From assembly GCF_007991655.1 (NCBI RefSeq), contig NZ_BJYT01000006.1:1-64000 (forward strand): a stretch of DNA of 64,000 bases, in the 5' to 3' direction. Shown one piece after another: positions 1 to 8,891 of this stretch; the first letter of the stretch is position 1, and each line of letters begins with the position of its first letter. The DNA comes from Segetibacter aerophilus. Lineage in GTDB: Bacteria > Bacteroidota > Bacteroidia > Chitinophagales > Chitinophagaceae. The position numbers were made by a program, and so were the translations under genes. The notes beneath the pieces are model-generated. The model made no database searches. It had not been told where the DNA came from and saw nothing but the letters and a program-made list of their open reading frames with translations.

Positions 1-63
1 AAAAGGCAAAAGGCAAAAGGCAAAAGGCAAAAGGCAAAAGGCAAAAGGCAAAAGGCAAAAGGC
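1..63. repeat. Heptamer tandem array (AAAAGGC)x9
   Basis: Nine perfect, uninterrupted copies of the 7-mer AAAAGGC run from the window edge, so the array may extend further left. The reverse complement of its core (TTGCCTT) recurs in degenerate form downstream of guaB at about 1713-1833, so guaB is bracketed by related heptamers in opposite orientation. No coding potential is seen. Confidence 0.95.
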
Positions 64-163
64 AGCAACTTGTAACGACCAAATTGAAAACTGGTAACAG
101 ATGTCGCGCACTCCCACCTTCCACCTTCCACCCTACACCTGTCATCTTTCCCGGCAACTTTTA

Positions 164-196
164 TTTGTCTCGTATAATGTCCCAACTCTATCTTTG
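164..196 (+). promoter_or_regulatory. guaB promoter, Bacteroidota type
   Basis: TTTG at 164-167 is followed after 21 bp by TATCTTTG at 189-196, matching the Bacteroidota primary-sigma consensus TTTG-N19-21-TAnnTTTG. The -7 element ends only 3 nt before the ATG at 200, so the transcript would begin at or near the start codon. This suggests a leaderless mRNA; the assignment is by consensus only. Confidence 0.6.
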
Positions 197-199
197 CAC

Positions 200-1699
200 A
201 TGGCAACAAATCCCACTCCTTATAGCAACGATGTTATTCTTTCCAGATTTTTTGGTGAAGGATTAACCTTCGACGATGTCTTACTTGTTCCTGCCTTTAG
301 CCAGGTTTTACCCCGTGATGTAGACATTACCAGTCAGCTTACTAAGACAATACAATTAAAAGTTCCTATGCTTTCGGCTGCCATGGATACGGTGACCGAA
401 GCCAGACTTGCTATTGCCCTTGCAAGGGAAGGTGGTATCGGAATTCTTCATAAAAACATGAGTATCGAACAGCAGGCAGAACACGTTCGTAAAGTAAAAA
501 GAAGTGAGAGTGCTATGATCATCGATCCCGTTACTTTGACAGCTGATGCTACTATCGGTGATGCATTGAGGTTGATGCGGGAGAATAAGATCGGGGGAAT
601 TCCCATTGTGGATGGATCAAATACTTTAGTTGGTATCCTGACCAATCGGGATTTGCGTTTTGAGAGCAACAAGCAGCGGAAGGTGAGCGAATTAATGACC
701 AAGGAAAATCTTGTTGTTGCCCCTGAAGGAACTGATCTTAAAAAGGCAGAAATGATCCTTCGTCAACATAAGGTTGAAAAGTTACCGGTGGTAAATAACG
801 ACGGAAGATTAGTGGGATTGATTACTTACCGTGATATTTTACAACTGCGGAATTTTCCGAACGCGGGTAAAGATACTTTTGGAAGGTTGATGGTCGGTGC
901 AGCACTCGGTATAACAAGAGATATGCTTGATCGTGCTTCTGCTTTGCAAAATTTATCAGTAGATGTGGTAACACTTGATAGTGCTCATGGGCACAGTAAA
1001 GGAGTAATAGATGCATTGAAAAGTCTAAAAAGCAATTTCAAAGATTTGCAGGTAATAGCGGGAAATGTGGGTACTGCTGAAGGAGCGATCGCCCTGGCAG
1101 AAGCAGGCGCCGATGCTGTAAAAGTGGGAATAGGTCCCGGCTCTATTTGTACAACCCGCATTGTCGCGGGAATTGGCGTTCCCCAACTAACGGCCATTAT
1201 GGAAGCAGCTTACGCTCTAAAAGGCACAGGTGTTTCATTGATTGCTGATGGAGGAATTCGTTTTACCGGGGATATGGTAAAAGCGCTTGCGGCCGGCGCA
1301 AATGCTGTAATGATGGGAAGCATTTTTGCCGGAACGGAGGAAAGCCCGGGAGAAACAATTATTTACGAGGGACGGCAGTTTAAAGAATACCGTGGAATGG
1401 GATCACTTGGTGCCATGGTTGATGGAAGCGGGGACCGCTACTTCCAGGACGTTGAAGCTGACATTAAAAAATATGTCCCCGAAGGTATCGAAGGTAGAAT
1501 AGCTTATAAGGGCCGCGTTAACGAAGTTGTCTACCAGTTTGCCGGTGGCCTACGTGCGGGAATGGGTTACTGTGGAGCACAAACAATCAATGAGCTACAA
1601 CAAGCACGTTTTGTAAGAATTTCTAATGCCGGCATGCGTGAAAGCCATGTACACGATGTAGTAATTACGAAAGAAGCACCAAATTATAGTCGGGGGTAG
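200..1699 (+). CDS. guaB: Inosine-5'-monophosphate dehydrogenase
   Basis: IMP dehydrogenase oxidises IMP to XMP with NAD+, the committed step to guanine nucleotides, in the cytoplasm. The 499-residue length is typical. The N-terminal barrel start ([12 protein letters not shown]) is followed by a tandem CBS (Bateman) insert at roughly residues 95-220. The catalytic loop [11 protein letters not shown] places the active-site Cys near residue 317, and the flap motif GMGSLGAM and [10 protein letters not shown] follow. The open frame extends upstream to 101, but I chose ATG 200 because family homology begins there and a consensus promoter lies directly before it. It stands alone between heptamer repeats, and the neighbour dprA converges on it. 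Confidence 0.97.
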   Translation: MATNPTPYSNDVILSRFFGEGLTFDDVLLVPAFSQVLPRDVDITSQLTKTIQLKVPMLSAAMDTVTEARLAIALAREGGIGILHKNMSIEQQAEHVRKVKRSESAMIIDPVTLTADATIGDALRLMRENKIGGIPIVDGSNTLVGILTNRDLRFESNKQRKVSELMTKENLVVAPEGTDLKKAEMILRQHKVEKLPVVNNDGRLVGLITYRDILQLRNFPNAGKDTFGRLMVGAALGITRDMLDRASALQNLSVDVVTLDSAHGHSKGVIDALKSLKSNFKDLQVIAGNVGTAEGAIALAEAGADAVKVGIGPGSICTTRIVAGIGVPQLTAIMEAAYALKGTGVSLIADGGIRFTGDMVKALAAGANAVMMGSIFAGTEESPGETIIYEGRQFKEYRGMGSLGAMVDGSGDRYFQDVEADIKKYVPEGIEGRIAYKGRVNEVVYQFAGGLRAGMGYCGAQTINELQQARFVRISNAGMRESHVHDVVITKEAPNYSRG

Positions 1700-1712
1700 A
1701 AGGTGGTGGTTT

Positions 1713-1870
1713 GCCTTGTTGCCTTGATACCTTGTTGCCTTATTGCCTTGATGCTTCACAAAAGCTTATACATCTTACCAGGCATCGACGCTGCCTTGAT
1801 GCCTGTTGCCTTGATACCTTGTTGCCTTGATACTTCACAAAAGCTTATACATCTTGCCGGGCATCGATGC
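1713..1870. repeat. TTGCCTTG-type repeats with a duplicated dprA 3' end
   Basis: The gap after guaB contains degenerate TTGCCTT(G/A) repeats. It also contains two copies, offset by 79 bp (from about 1743 and about 1822), of a roughly 48-bp segment including TTCACAAAAGCTTATACATC. The second copy is the genuine 3' end and stop codon of dprA. The first is an extra copy encoding the same C-terminal residues (MPGKMYKLL then stop), with about four mismatches. This is a local tandem duplication seeded by the heptamer repeats. Confidence 0.8.
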
Positions 1871-2932
1871 GAGTAAGTTTTGAAATTCTAGGTTGAGCAT
1901 GGAGGCAGCTACAGTGCTGCTGGTTAGACCGCTTTTCAGGTAGATTTCATCAATGTGTACTGCTTCTTTTTGTTTTAGAATGTCCACCAATATTTGTTCG
2001 TCACTTGTTAAGGAAATAAATAATTCTGTTTGTTGACGTCGCTTCGTTTTCTTTAAACTCCAGCCCATCGTCTCGATAAGCTGTTCGCTGCCTTCCAACA
2101 AAATAGCTTTATTGTTTTTGATGAGATGATTGCATCCTGCACTTTTTGAATCTGTCACTTTCCCGGGATAGGCAAACACGTCCCGGTTGTAACCGTTGGC
2201 TAATTCTGCAGTTATCATACTTCCGCCTTTTAATGCAGTTTCGATTACGATGGTTGCGTCCGCCATCCCGGCAACAATTCTGTTTCGTCGCGGGAAATTG
2301 TGTTTGTCCGGTTTTGTTTCTTTTCTAAACTCTGTTAATAAACCTCCATTCAGTGCCATTTGCTTTGCCAGGCCAGTATGTTGAGCCGGGTAAATTGTAT
2401 CAAGGCCGTGAGCCAGCACGCCAACTGTAGGCAGGTTGTTTTGAACCGCTGCTTTATGAGCAATCGCATCTATCCCATAAGCAAGCCCGCTAACAATGAT
2501 CACTTGTTGACTTTGCAATTCATCTATCAGTTGTTCTGCAACCTGCCTTCCATAATCAGTATGGTTCCTGGTGCCGATAATATTAATTATTCTTGATGCA
2601 TTAAGGTCAGCGTTGCCGCGATAATATAGTAGAGTAGGAGAGTCATAACAATTGAGAAGGCGTCGGGGATAATCTTTGTCTTTAATGAAAAGGGTCTCGA
2701 TTTTGTACTTACTAATAAACTCGATTTCATTTTCTGCACTTCTGAAATCATCAAACTTTTTAATGACGCCTGCTTTTATACTGCCAATACCTTCGATGTT
2801 CTCAAGTTCTTTTTTCGGTGCTTTAAATATGTCTTCAGAACATTCAAAGTATTCTAAAAGTATTTTAGCCTGCACCGGTCCTACAGTAGGAATCATAGTA
2901 AGGGCAATCTGGTAAAGCAGGTCGTTTGGCAT
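1835..2932 (-). CDS. dprA: DNA-processing protein DprA
   Basis: DprA binds incoming single-stranded DNA and loads RecA during natural transformation. The 365-residue protein starts with a helix-hairpin-helix region (about 5-65). The Rossmann-like DprA core follows, with IIGTRNHTDYGRQVAE, VSGLAYGIDAIAHKAA, GVLAHGLDTIYP, FPRRNRIVAGMAD and GGSMITAELA. A C-terminal winged-helix-like segment (about 305-365) ends in MYKLL. The ATG at 2932 is the only sensible start. It is transcribed away from the PorE-like gene across a gap of about 260 bp. The last bases of the gene are duplicated downstream. Confidence 0.96.
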   Translation of the reverse strand: MPNDLLYQIALTMIPTVGPVQAKILLEYFECSEDIFKAPKKELENIEGIGSIKAGVIKKFDDFRSAENEIEFISKYKIETLFIKDKDYPRRLLNCYDSPTLLYYRGNADLNASRIINIIGTRNHTDYGRQVAEQLIDELQSQQVIIVSGLAYGIDAIAHKAAVQNNLPTVGVLAHGLDTIYPAQHTGLAKQMALNGGLLTEFRKETKPDKHNFPRRNRIVAGMADATIVIETALKGGSMITAELANGYNRDVFAYPGKVTDSKSAGCNHLIKNNKAILLEGSEQLIETMGWSLKKTKRRQQTELFISLTSDEQILVDILKQKEAVHIDEIYLKSGLTSSTVAASMLNLEFQNLLASMPGKMYKLL

Positions 2933-3076
2933 GGTGCAGATAAAAGTTGTAAAATGAAAGTAATGTATCTGAACTCTGGCAGGAATGCAACACCTTGTTG
3001 TTTTCGACTGACGTTAAATTGAAAGAGAAATGAAGGATTTATAGGATTTGGAAAAATTGCCCACGAAAGATTTAAA

Positions 3077-3098
3077 GTACAAGAGTGCGACGCAACAA
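3077..3098 (+). repeat. Dispersed palindromic repeat, copy 1
   Basis: GTACAAGAGTGCGACGCAAC with palindromic core TGCGACGCA at 3086-3094. It lies between the dprA start and the end of the PorE-like gene, in an otherwise featureless gap of about 260 bp. Confidence 0.75.
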
Positions 3099-3193
3099 AA
3101 GCTAATAGCAGCGATTTGTCGGTAACAAAAAAGAGGAAAACAGATTTTGTCGTTTTCCTCTCTAAATTATTCAAACCTGAAATAGTGTTCTTC

Positions 3194-5107
3194 TTACTGA
3201 CCGGTAATAACAAACTCCGTCCGCCTGTTTTGAGCCCGGCCGGTTTCGGTAGTATTGTCTGCAATTGGTTTCGTTTCTCCAAAACCTTTGAACGCGAGAC
3301 GAGTTAAACTAATGCCCTTACTTACCAGGTAATCAACAACAGCTTTTGCGCGGCTGGCAGACAGTTTAAGGTTATCAGCGGGTTTACCAACGTTATCTGT
3401 GTAGCCGTTTATTTGAACTTTTAACGTTGGGTTTTCAGTTAATAACTGCAGTAAGCGGTTAATTTCGATCAGGCTTATTGGGGGCAATTCGGCAGAATTG
3501 GTTTCGAATAAAATATTCTTTAAAACAAGCGAAGCGTTCAACTCGATTGGCTGAAGTGGAATATCTTTTTTATAAGTGCTGTCGGGCTGGTTCTTACTTA
3601 GCGGATATAACTGGCTATAAAACAAGTAGCCTTTCCTGTTTACCGTAAAAGTGTAGTCTTTGCCCACTGGTAGGGTAATGAAGTATTCACCTGTTTCATC
3701 AGTCTGCACATTCATAACCAGCTTTTGTGTTTGATTGTCTACCAACTCCACTGCACTAGGCAAACCCTTTTTCGTTTTTATGTCGTATACCTTGCCCTGC
3801 ACATACAAGGTTCTTGCCGGGCGCACATTAGGCCTGAGGTCGAATGTATAAATATCGAGGCCGCCACGACTATCACTTCTGTCACTGGCATAAAAAGCAG
3901 TCTTTCCATCCGCTGCGACAAACAAGCTTCCTTCATCTTCAATCGTGTTGATAGGGAAGCCTAAGTTCTCGGGCGTGCTCCACTGATTGTTTGGCCCTTT
4001 TCTGCAGATAAAAATGTCGTTGCCACCATAGCCTTGTAGCCCGTCTGATGTGAAATACAAAGTAGCATTGTCCGCATGGATAAAAGGGGCTTGCTCCTTA
4101 CCCGCCGTATTAATGGAAGGTCCCATATTGACTGCGGGAGCCCAGCGTCCATTTGGCTGACGATAACTAACATACAAATCGGTGTTGCCATAACCGCCCG
4201 GCCTGTTACTGCTGAAGTATAAAGCTCTTTTATCCGGGCTGAGACTCGGGGCGCTTTCCCAACTTTCGGTGTTGATATTTCTACCAAGATTTTCCGGCTC
4301 ACTCCAACCGGTTGGTGTATAGTATGATATGTATAGATCAAAGTCGCCAAACCCACCGCGAAAGTTATAGCCTGCAAAGATCAACCATTCTCCATCTTGC
4401 GAAATGTTGATAGCTCCTTTTGAAGGTTCAAGATTGATGTCGCCATTTATTAATCTTGATCTTGCATATTTTCTATTTCCCAATATCGTGCTTTCAAAAA
4501 AATCTTCTCTAAACCCAGAACCCCTTCTCGTAAAAACAAACATGCTGTCATTGATGGTAATAGAAGGGTAGTATTCGCTTTTCTCAGAATTTACACTGTC
4601 GCCAAGATTAACAGGCGCAAACACATAATCAGTTGCAGGATATTTGTTCATGTACTGCACTGCAAACTCGTAACTGCGTTTACGGTACTCACCGCTTTTT
4701 CTGCTTCGGTCGCTTAACTCTGCAATGTTTAAGAATTGATTAATTGCATTGAGAGCATCACTGAAACGCCCAAGTCCTGCGAGATTTATAGAATAGGGAA
4801 GGTAAAAAAAACGGAAGTAGTTAGTATCAATAGCACGTCCTTTTTCAAATTGCTCAACAGCACTTTTATAATCTTTCATTTCGCCGTAAACGCTGGCTAA
4901 TGAAAGGATGGCATCAGCATATCTGGGTTCCGTTTCGATGGCTTTTTTTAAACCTGCAATAGCTTCTTTTAGTTGGCCATCCTGCACCTTTAACAATGCC
5001 CTTTCGTATATGTCAATAGCTTTTTTATTGACCTTATCTGCATTGTATACCTGCGCATATGAGCCAATTGAAAGACTAAAAAAAATGATAAATAAAATGT
5101 TCTTCAT
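3194..5107 (-). CDS. PorE-like TPR / PD40-propeller / OmpA-C outer-membrane-associated protein
   Basis: A 637-residue exported protein with signal peptide 1-18 (ending GSYA|Q). TPR repeats (about 25-130) are followed by a PD40/WD40-type beta-propeller (about 165-405), with blades such as LYFSSNRPGGYGNTDLY. Then come a carboxypeptidase-regulatory-like beta domain (about 425-510) and an OmpA C-terminal peptidoglycan-binding domain (about 525-637) with GYTDNVGK and LSASRAKAVVDYL. This domain order and length match PorE, the peptidoglycan anchor of the type IX secretion system. Bacteroidota carry several paralogues of this architecture, so the exact orthology is inference. The presence of SprA and GldJ in the window is compatible with a T9SS role. 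Confidence 0.85.
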   Translation of the reverse strand: MKNILFIIFFSLSIGSYAQVYNADKVNKKAIDIYERALLKVQDGQLKEAIAGLKKAIETEPRYADAILSLASVYGEMKDYKSAVEQFEKGRAIDTNYFRFFYLPYSINLAGLGRFSDALNAINQFLNIAELSDRSRKSGEYRKRSYEFAVQYMNKYPATDYVFAPVNLGDSVNSEKSEYYPSITINDSMFVFTRRGSGFREDFFESTILGNRKYARSRLINGDINLEPSKGAINISQDGEWLIFAGYNFRGGFGDFDLYISYYTPTGWSEPENLGRNINTESWESAPSLSPDKRALYFSSNRPGGYGNTDLYVSYRQPNGRWAPAVNMGPSINTAGKEQAPFIHADNATLYFTSDGLQGYGGNDIFICRKGPNNQWSTPENLGFPINTIEDEGSLFVAADGKTAFYASDRSDSRGGLDIYTFDLRPNVRPARTLYVQGKVYDIKTKKGLPSAVELVDNQTQKLVMNVQTDETGEYFITLPVGKDYTFTVNRKGYLFYSQLYPLSKNQPDSTYKKDIPLQPIELNASLVLKNILFETNSAELPPISLIEINRLLQLLTENPTLKVQINGYTDNVGKPADNLKLSASRAKAVVDYLVSKGISLTRLAFKGFGETKPIADNTTETGRAQNRRTEFVITGQ

Positions 5108-5232
5108 AGTTGCCGGTCGAATAGGAATGAAGTTCGTAAAAGTTCTTTTAGAGATCCTGTTAAATTGTAAGGCGATGAAAGTGTTCTTCTTAATTAAAAC
5201 GTAAAATCGGAGGAGAAATTTTCTCCGTGTTG

Positions 5233-5856
5233 TTAGGGTACATTTATGTACTTATGAATTTGGAGACTTAATTCCCAGCGAGGATTTTCTTTTATATAAT
5301 CAATGATAGGTGGTGTCATAATAGGCGCTCTCTCCCACTCCGGTTGCAGGTATAATTTACACTCTGCACTCACATTTGCGGCGTGCTTTTCCGCCCATGC
5401 AAAATCATTTTTATTATAGATAATCACCTTCAGTTCATTCGCGTTAGCAAGTGCTTCGTCAGTTGGTGGCCTGAACTTTTTTGGCGAAACGCAGATCCAG
5501 TTCCAATGACCCGACAGAGGGAATGAGCCAGACGTTTCAATATTAGTTTCAAAACCCTCGCTTTGCAATCTGTATGTAAGTTCGTCCAGGTTGTGCATCA
5601 GAGGTTCCCCTCCTGTGATCACCGCCAGCCTTCCGGGTTCTTTACTTGCTGTCTCAACAATTTCGTCGATTGCTATTTTTGGATGCTTGTCGGCATCCCA
5701 GCTCTCTTTTACATCGCACCAGAAACAGCCGACATTACAACCGCCTAGCCTGATGAAATAAGCTGCACGCCCCTGGTGAAATCCTTCCCCCTGGATGGTA
5801 TAAAAAGCTTCCATAACCGGAAGCGTGGTGATCACAGATGTCTGAGCAAAATCCAT
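5233..5856 (-). CDS. queE: 7-carboxy-7-deazaguanine synthase (radical SAM)
   Basis: QueE converts 6-carboxytetrahydropterin to 7-carboxy-7-deazaguanine on the way to preQ0 and queuosine. The 207-residue protein has the AYFIRLGGCNVGCFWCD region, whose three cysteines (CxxxCxxC) bind the radical-SAM iron-sulfur cluster. AVITGGEPLMH and ETSGSFPL follow, as in the QueE family. MEAFYTIQGEG near the N-terminus is the usual substrate-side start. ATG at 5856 sits 4 nt after a TACTTTTG promoter element. The other pathway enzymes (folE and PTPS/QueD homologues) lie at 44.8-46.3 kb. Confidence 0.93.
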   Translation of the reverse strand: MDFAQTSVITTLPVMEAFYTIQGEGFHQGRAAYFIRLGGCNVGCFWCDVKESWDADKHPKIAIDEIVETASKEPGRLAVITGGEPLMHNLDELTYRLQSEGFETNIETSGSFPLSGHWNWICVSPKKFRPPTDEALANANELKVIIYNKNDFAWAEKHAANVSAECKLYLQPEWERAPIMTPPIIDYIKENPRWELSLQIHKYINVP

Positions 5857-5860
5857 CGTG

Positions 5861-5868
5861 CAAAAGTA
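5861..5868 (-). promoter_or_regulatory. queE -7 promoter element TACTTTTG
   Basis: On the minus strand TACTTTTG matches TAnnTTTG and ends 4 nt before the queE ATG, implying a leaderless or nearly leaderless transcript. No clear TTTG -33 element is seen. Confidence 0.45.
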
Positions 5869-5968
5869 AACATTTGCATTTAAGTGAAAGATGTTACGGG
5901 AAACATCAGGCCTGTTTGCCTTTATTTTAACGGTTTTGGCAAAACGGTAAATATTTGTTCAAACCTTT

Positions 5969-6985
5969 CTAGCCTTCGCTGAGCCACTTGCCCAGGTGCA
6001 TAGATATTTTGCCGGCTTCAATCAAAAATCCGTCGTGGCCATAAGAAGAGTCGATTTCAATATAGGTTGCGTTAGGCATATTATCAGCGATATGCTTTTG
6101 CTCATCAACGGGGCAGAGAAGGTCGCTTGTGATCCCCATGATCAAGGCCCTTTGTTCCAACGATTGAAGCACCTCCTCCTGCGTTTTATTTCTTCCCCTC
6201 GCAAGGTTATGGCTGTCCATCGCTTTCGTGAGTAGCCAGTAGCTTTGCGCATTAAATCGTTTTACCAATTTATCGCCCTGGTAAATTATATAGGAAGAAG
6301 CTTTAAAGTTGTCAGTTTTTTCCGCATCCGGATCCGTTTGTCTTTCGACTAGTATCTTGTAATTCCGATAAGTAAGAAGGCCGATGGCTCTTGCCGCTTT
6401 TAATCCGGCTTTCCCTGCCTCAAAGGTTTCGTCTTGCCACGAGCTGTCGGCTTCGATTGCCAGCCGCTGGGCGGTGTGGACAGCAATACCCCAGGCGCTT
6501 TCTGCGGCCGAAGTTGTAATCAAAAATAGGTTTTCAATTTTGTCACTTTCCATTGCGCACCATTCGAGCGCCTGGTATCCGCCCATACTTCCGGCCATTA
6601 ACAAATGAATTTTTTCAACGCCAAGATGCTGTCTCAGTATAATGTGTGCTTTAACCATATCTCGTATGGTTACCGCCGGAAACGTAGAAAAATAAGGCTT
6701 GCCTGTTGCGGGGTTAGTGCTTGTCGGCCCGGTACTGCCATAACATGAACCGATGATGTTTGCACAAACAATAAAGTATTTGTCAGGATTGATAACACAA
6801 TTTTCGCCTACCAAGCCTGGCCACCATTCTGTAACTGCCGAGTTGGAGGTAAGGGCGTGGCATACCCAAACCACATTGTTCTTCTCTTTATTCAACGTGC
6901 CGTACGTGTGATACGCGATTTTCAGGTCACTTATGTTCTCCCCGCTTTCAGTCTCAAAAGGTATGTCGCAGTTCAGATAATTCAT
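5969..6985 (-). CDS. metX: Homoserine O-acyltransferase (MetX family)
   Basis: An alpha/beta hydrolase-fold acyltransferase that activates homoserine, normally with acetyl-CoA, for direct sulfhydrylation. The 338-residue protein has the oxyanion region VCHALTSNS, the nucleophile elbow AGSMGGYQALEW, the acid residue in GITSDLLCP and the catalytic His in SSYGHDGFL. It is divergent from the OsmC-like gene across 67 bp, and metZ lies beyond that, so the three form a methionine-synthesis locus. Acetyl versus succinyl specificity cannot be read safely from the sequence. Confidence 0.94.
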   Translation of the reverse strand: MNYLNCDIPFETESGENISDLKIAYHTYGTLNKEKNNVVWVCHALTSNSAVTEWWPGLVGENCVINPDKYFIVCANIIGSCYGSTGPTSTNPATGKPYFSTFPAVTIRDMVKAHIILRQHLGVEKIHLLMAGSMGGYQALEWCAMESDKIENLFLITTSAAESAWGIAVHTAQRLAIEADSSWQDETFEAGKAGLKAARAIGLLTYRNYKILVERQTDPDAEKTDNFKASSYIIYQGDKLVKRFNAQSYWLLTKAMDSHNLARGRNKTQEEVLQSLEQRALIMGITSDLLCPVDEQKHIADNMPNATYIEIDSSYGHDGFLIEAGKISMHLGKWLSEG

Positions 6986-7030
6986 TAGTTCTTCCTATAT
7001 TCAAAATTCAAAGTAACAGCTTGCTTGAAT

Positions 7031-7046
7031 TACATTTGCAAAAATA
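7031..7046. promoter_or_regulatory. Back-to-back -7 elements, metX and osmC-like gene
   Basis: TACATTTG (7031-7038, plus strand) abuts TATTTTTG read on the minus strand (7046-7039). Both fit TAnnTTTG, giving a leader of about 10 nt for the OsmC gene and about 50 nt for metX. Clear -33 boxes are not seen. Confidence 0.4.
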
Positions 7047-7052
7047 TTTATT

Positions 7053-7499
7053 ATGGTTAATATAGAATTGACCCGGGTGGAAGGTGACTTTGGTTTCGAG
7101 GCCAAAGACTCAAATGGACATGTAGTGCGTATGGATAGTAATCCAGAGTCGGGGGGAAAGGGTTTTGGAGCACGTCCGATGCAGTTATTACTAATGGGGA
7201 TGGGTGGCTGTGCCGGCATTGATATTGTTTCGATCTTAAAAAAGCAGCGCCAGATAGTAGAGGGTTTTGATATGAAGATAGAAGGTGAGCGCGAGGCAGG
7301 AGTAGAGCCTTCGTTATGGAAAACCGTTAACATTGTTTTTGAACTAAAGGGCGATATTGATATTGATAAGGCAAAAAGAGCGTGCGCGCTTTCTATGGAT
7401 AAGTATTGCTCTGTTGCAGAAACATTACGTAAATCCGGCAGCAATATTACCTGGGATGTGAGAGTGACAACTCCGGAGCCTGCAATTAGTGCTTCCTAG
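7053..7499 (+). CDS. OsmC/Ohr family protein
   Basis: A 148-residue OsmC-fold protein with the two conserved cysteines at about 53 (MGGCAGIDI) and 119 (DKYCSVAETL), which in this family reduce hydroperoxides through a thiol. GGKGFGARPMQLLLMGMGG is typical of the YhfA/OsmC branch. It is divergent from metX and 130 bp upstream of metZ. The same neighbourhood suggests a link to sulfur amino acid metabolism, but the physiological substrate is unknown. Confidence 0.88.
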   Translation: MVNIELTRVEGDFGFEAKDSNGHVVRMDSNPESGGKGFGARPMQLLLMGMGGCAGIDIVSILKKQRQIVEGFDMKIEGEREAGVEPSLWKTVNIVFELKGDIDIDKAKRACALSMDKYCSVAETLRKSGSNITWDVRVTTPEPAISAS

Positions 7500-7530
7500 G
7501 ATTTATTTGACCAGCGGCATAAGATCACTC

Positions 7531-7556
7531 AACATCGTTGTGTCACACACTTGTAC
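7531..7556 (-). repeat. Dispersed palindromic repeat, copy 2
   Basis: AACATCGTTGTGTCACACAC followed by TTGTAC. Core TGTGTCACA at 7539-7547 has perfect ACA-N4-core-N4-TGT symmetry. It lies between the OsmC-like gene and metZ. Confidence 0.75.
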
Positions 7557-7631
7557 TTTTAATTATTCTGGCTACTTTTTTCGAATTTCCATAATCGATA
7601 AGAATTAGCCCGAACCACTAAACCAATTTTC

Positions 7632-8804
7632 ATGGAACAGCACCCGATAACAAAAGCAATTAGGATAAGAACAGATCAGACGAATGAGATGGAGCATTCA
7701 TCGCCTTTGTTTTTGACCAGTAGTTTTTGCTATGATGATGCCGAGGAAATGCGCGCAACATTTGCTGATGAAAACGACAATAATATCTACTCCCGCTTTA
7801 GCAACCCGACGGTGCAGGAGTTTACCGACCGAATGGTAGCACTCGAAGGCGCGGAAGCAGGGTTTGCTACTTCCTCAGGTATGAGCGCAGTCTTTGCTTC
7901 GTTTATGGGATTACTTAAAACCGGTGACCATCTCTTATCGTGTAATGCTGTTTTTGGAAGTACCCACACCGTTATTTCAAAGTATTTACCTAAATACGGA
8001 ATAGAATATAGCTACATCAACGCGGATGCAAGTGCTGAAGAATGGAAGGCCGCAACCAGGCCAAATACTAAAATGATCTACATCGAAACGCCTACTAATC
8101 CAGGGCTTGACATTATAGATCTTGAATTGGTATCTGCGATTGCACGGGAAAAGAACATCATTTTTAATGTAGACAATTGTTTTGCAACTCCTCTCGGCCA
8201 GCGGCCAATTGATTTTGGTGCAGACCTGGTGGTTCACTCGGCAACAAAATGGATAGATGGGCAGGGTAGGGTCCTGGGTGGAATAGTGGTAGGTAAGAAG
8301 GAACTTGTAAAGGACATCCATGCTTTCTGCAGAAGTACTGGTCCATCTATGTCGCCTTTTAATGCCTGGGTCTTAAGTCGCAGTCTTGAAACGCTCGATG
8401 TAAGAATGGAGCGGCATGCAAAAAACGCCCTGTATATTGCTAATGCGTTAGAAAATCATGCAAAAATTGCAAGCTTAAAGTATCCGTTTGTTCCAAGTCA
8501 TCCTCAATATAACATTGCCCTAAAGCAAATGAAAAATGGCGGTGGAATTGTGTGTTTTGAATTGAAAGAAGGATTGCAGGCGGGGCGGAATTTTTTGAAT
8601 AATTTAAAAATGCTCACATTAACTGCAAACCTTGGCGATACGAGAAGTATTGCGTCTCATCCCGCTAGCACCACGCACGCGAAACTGACAGAGGAAGAAA
8701 GGCTAGCTGTTAATATCACCCCTGGACTTATTAGAATTTCTGTCGGCCTCGAACACCAGGATGATATTTTAAACGACATCGTTCAGGCATTAGATAATTG
8801 TTAA
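7632..8804 (+). CDS. metZ: Cys/Met-metabolism PLP enzyme, O-succinyl/O-acetylhomoserine sulfhydrylase
   Basis: A PLP enzyme that replaces the acyl group of O-acylhomoserine with sulfide to give homocysteine. The 390-residue length and the motif SATKWIDGQGRVLGG (PLP lysine in SATK) match the MetZ branch rather than the longer MetY. SRFSNPTVQEFTDRM, YIETPTNPG and GDTRSIASHPASTTH are the usual family blocks. Neighbouring metX supplies the activated homoserine, and split metH (47.9-52.4 kb) would methylate the product. The acyl donor (acetyl or succinyl) is not determined by sequence alone. Confidence 0.9.
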   Translation: MEQHPITKAIRIRTDQTNEMEHSSPLFLTSSFCYDDAEEMRATFADENDNNIYSRFSNPTVQEFTDRMVALEGAEAGFATSSGMSAVFASFMGLLKTGDHLLSCNAVFGSTHTVISKYLPKYGIEYSYINADASAEEWKAATRPNTKMIYIETPTNPGLDIIDLELVSAIAREKNIIFNVDNCFATPLGQRPIDFGADLVVHSATKWIDGQGRVLGGIVVGKKELVKDIHAFCRSTGPSMSPFNAWVLSRSLETLDVRMERHAKNALYIANALENHAKIASLKYPFVPSHPQYNIALKQMKNGGGIVCFELKEGLQAGRNFLNNLKMLTLTANLGDTRSIASHPASTTHAKLTEEERLAVNITPGLIRISVGLEHQDDILNDIVQALDNC

Positions 8805-8891
8805 TGATTGTTCGCGCGTGAATATTTGATTATCTCAAAAACCTAAGACAATTTTTGACGGTAAGAGTAGTTTAATAATATAAAGAAGATC

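Noticed and set aside
101-199. N-terminal extension of guaB
   Set aside because: The extra 33 residues have no IMPDH homology and would place the start upstream of a consensus promoter.
2893-3282. Open frame of 129 codons on the minus strand between dprA and the PorE-like gene
   Set aside because: It overlaps the coding 3' end of the PorE-like gene and the 5' end of dprA, has no family features and spans a dispersed repeat; it is a chance frame.
7001-7444. 147-codon frame antisense to the OsmC-like gene
   Set aside because: Covers a clearly conserved OsmC protein on the other strand; composition is that of a mirror frame.
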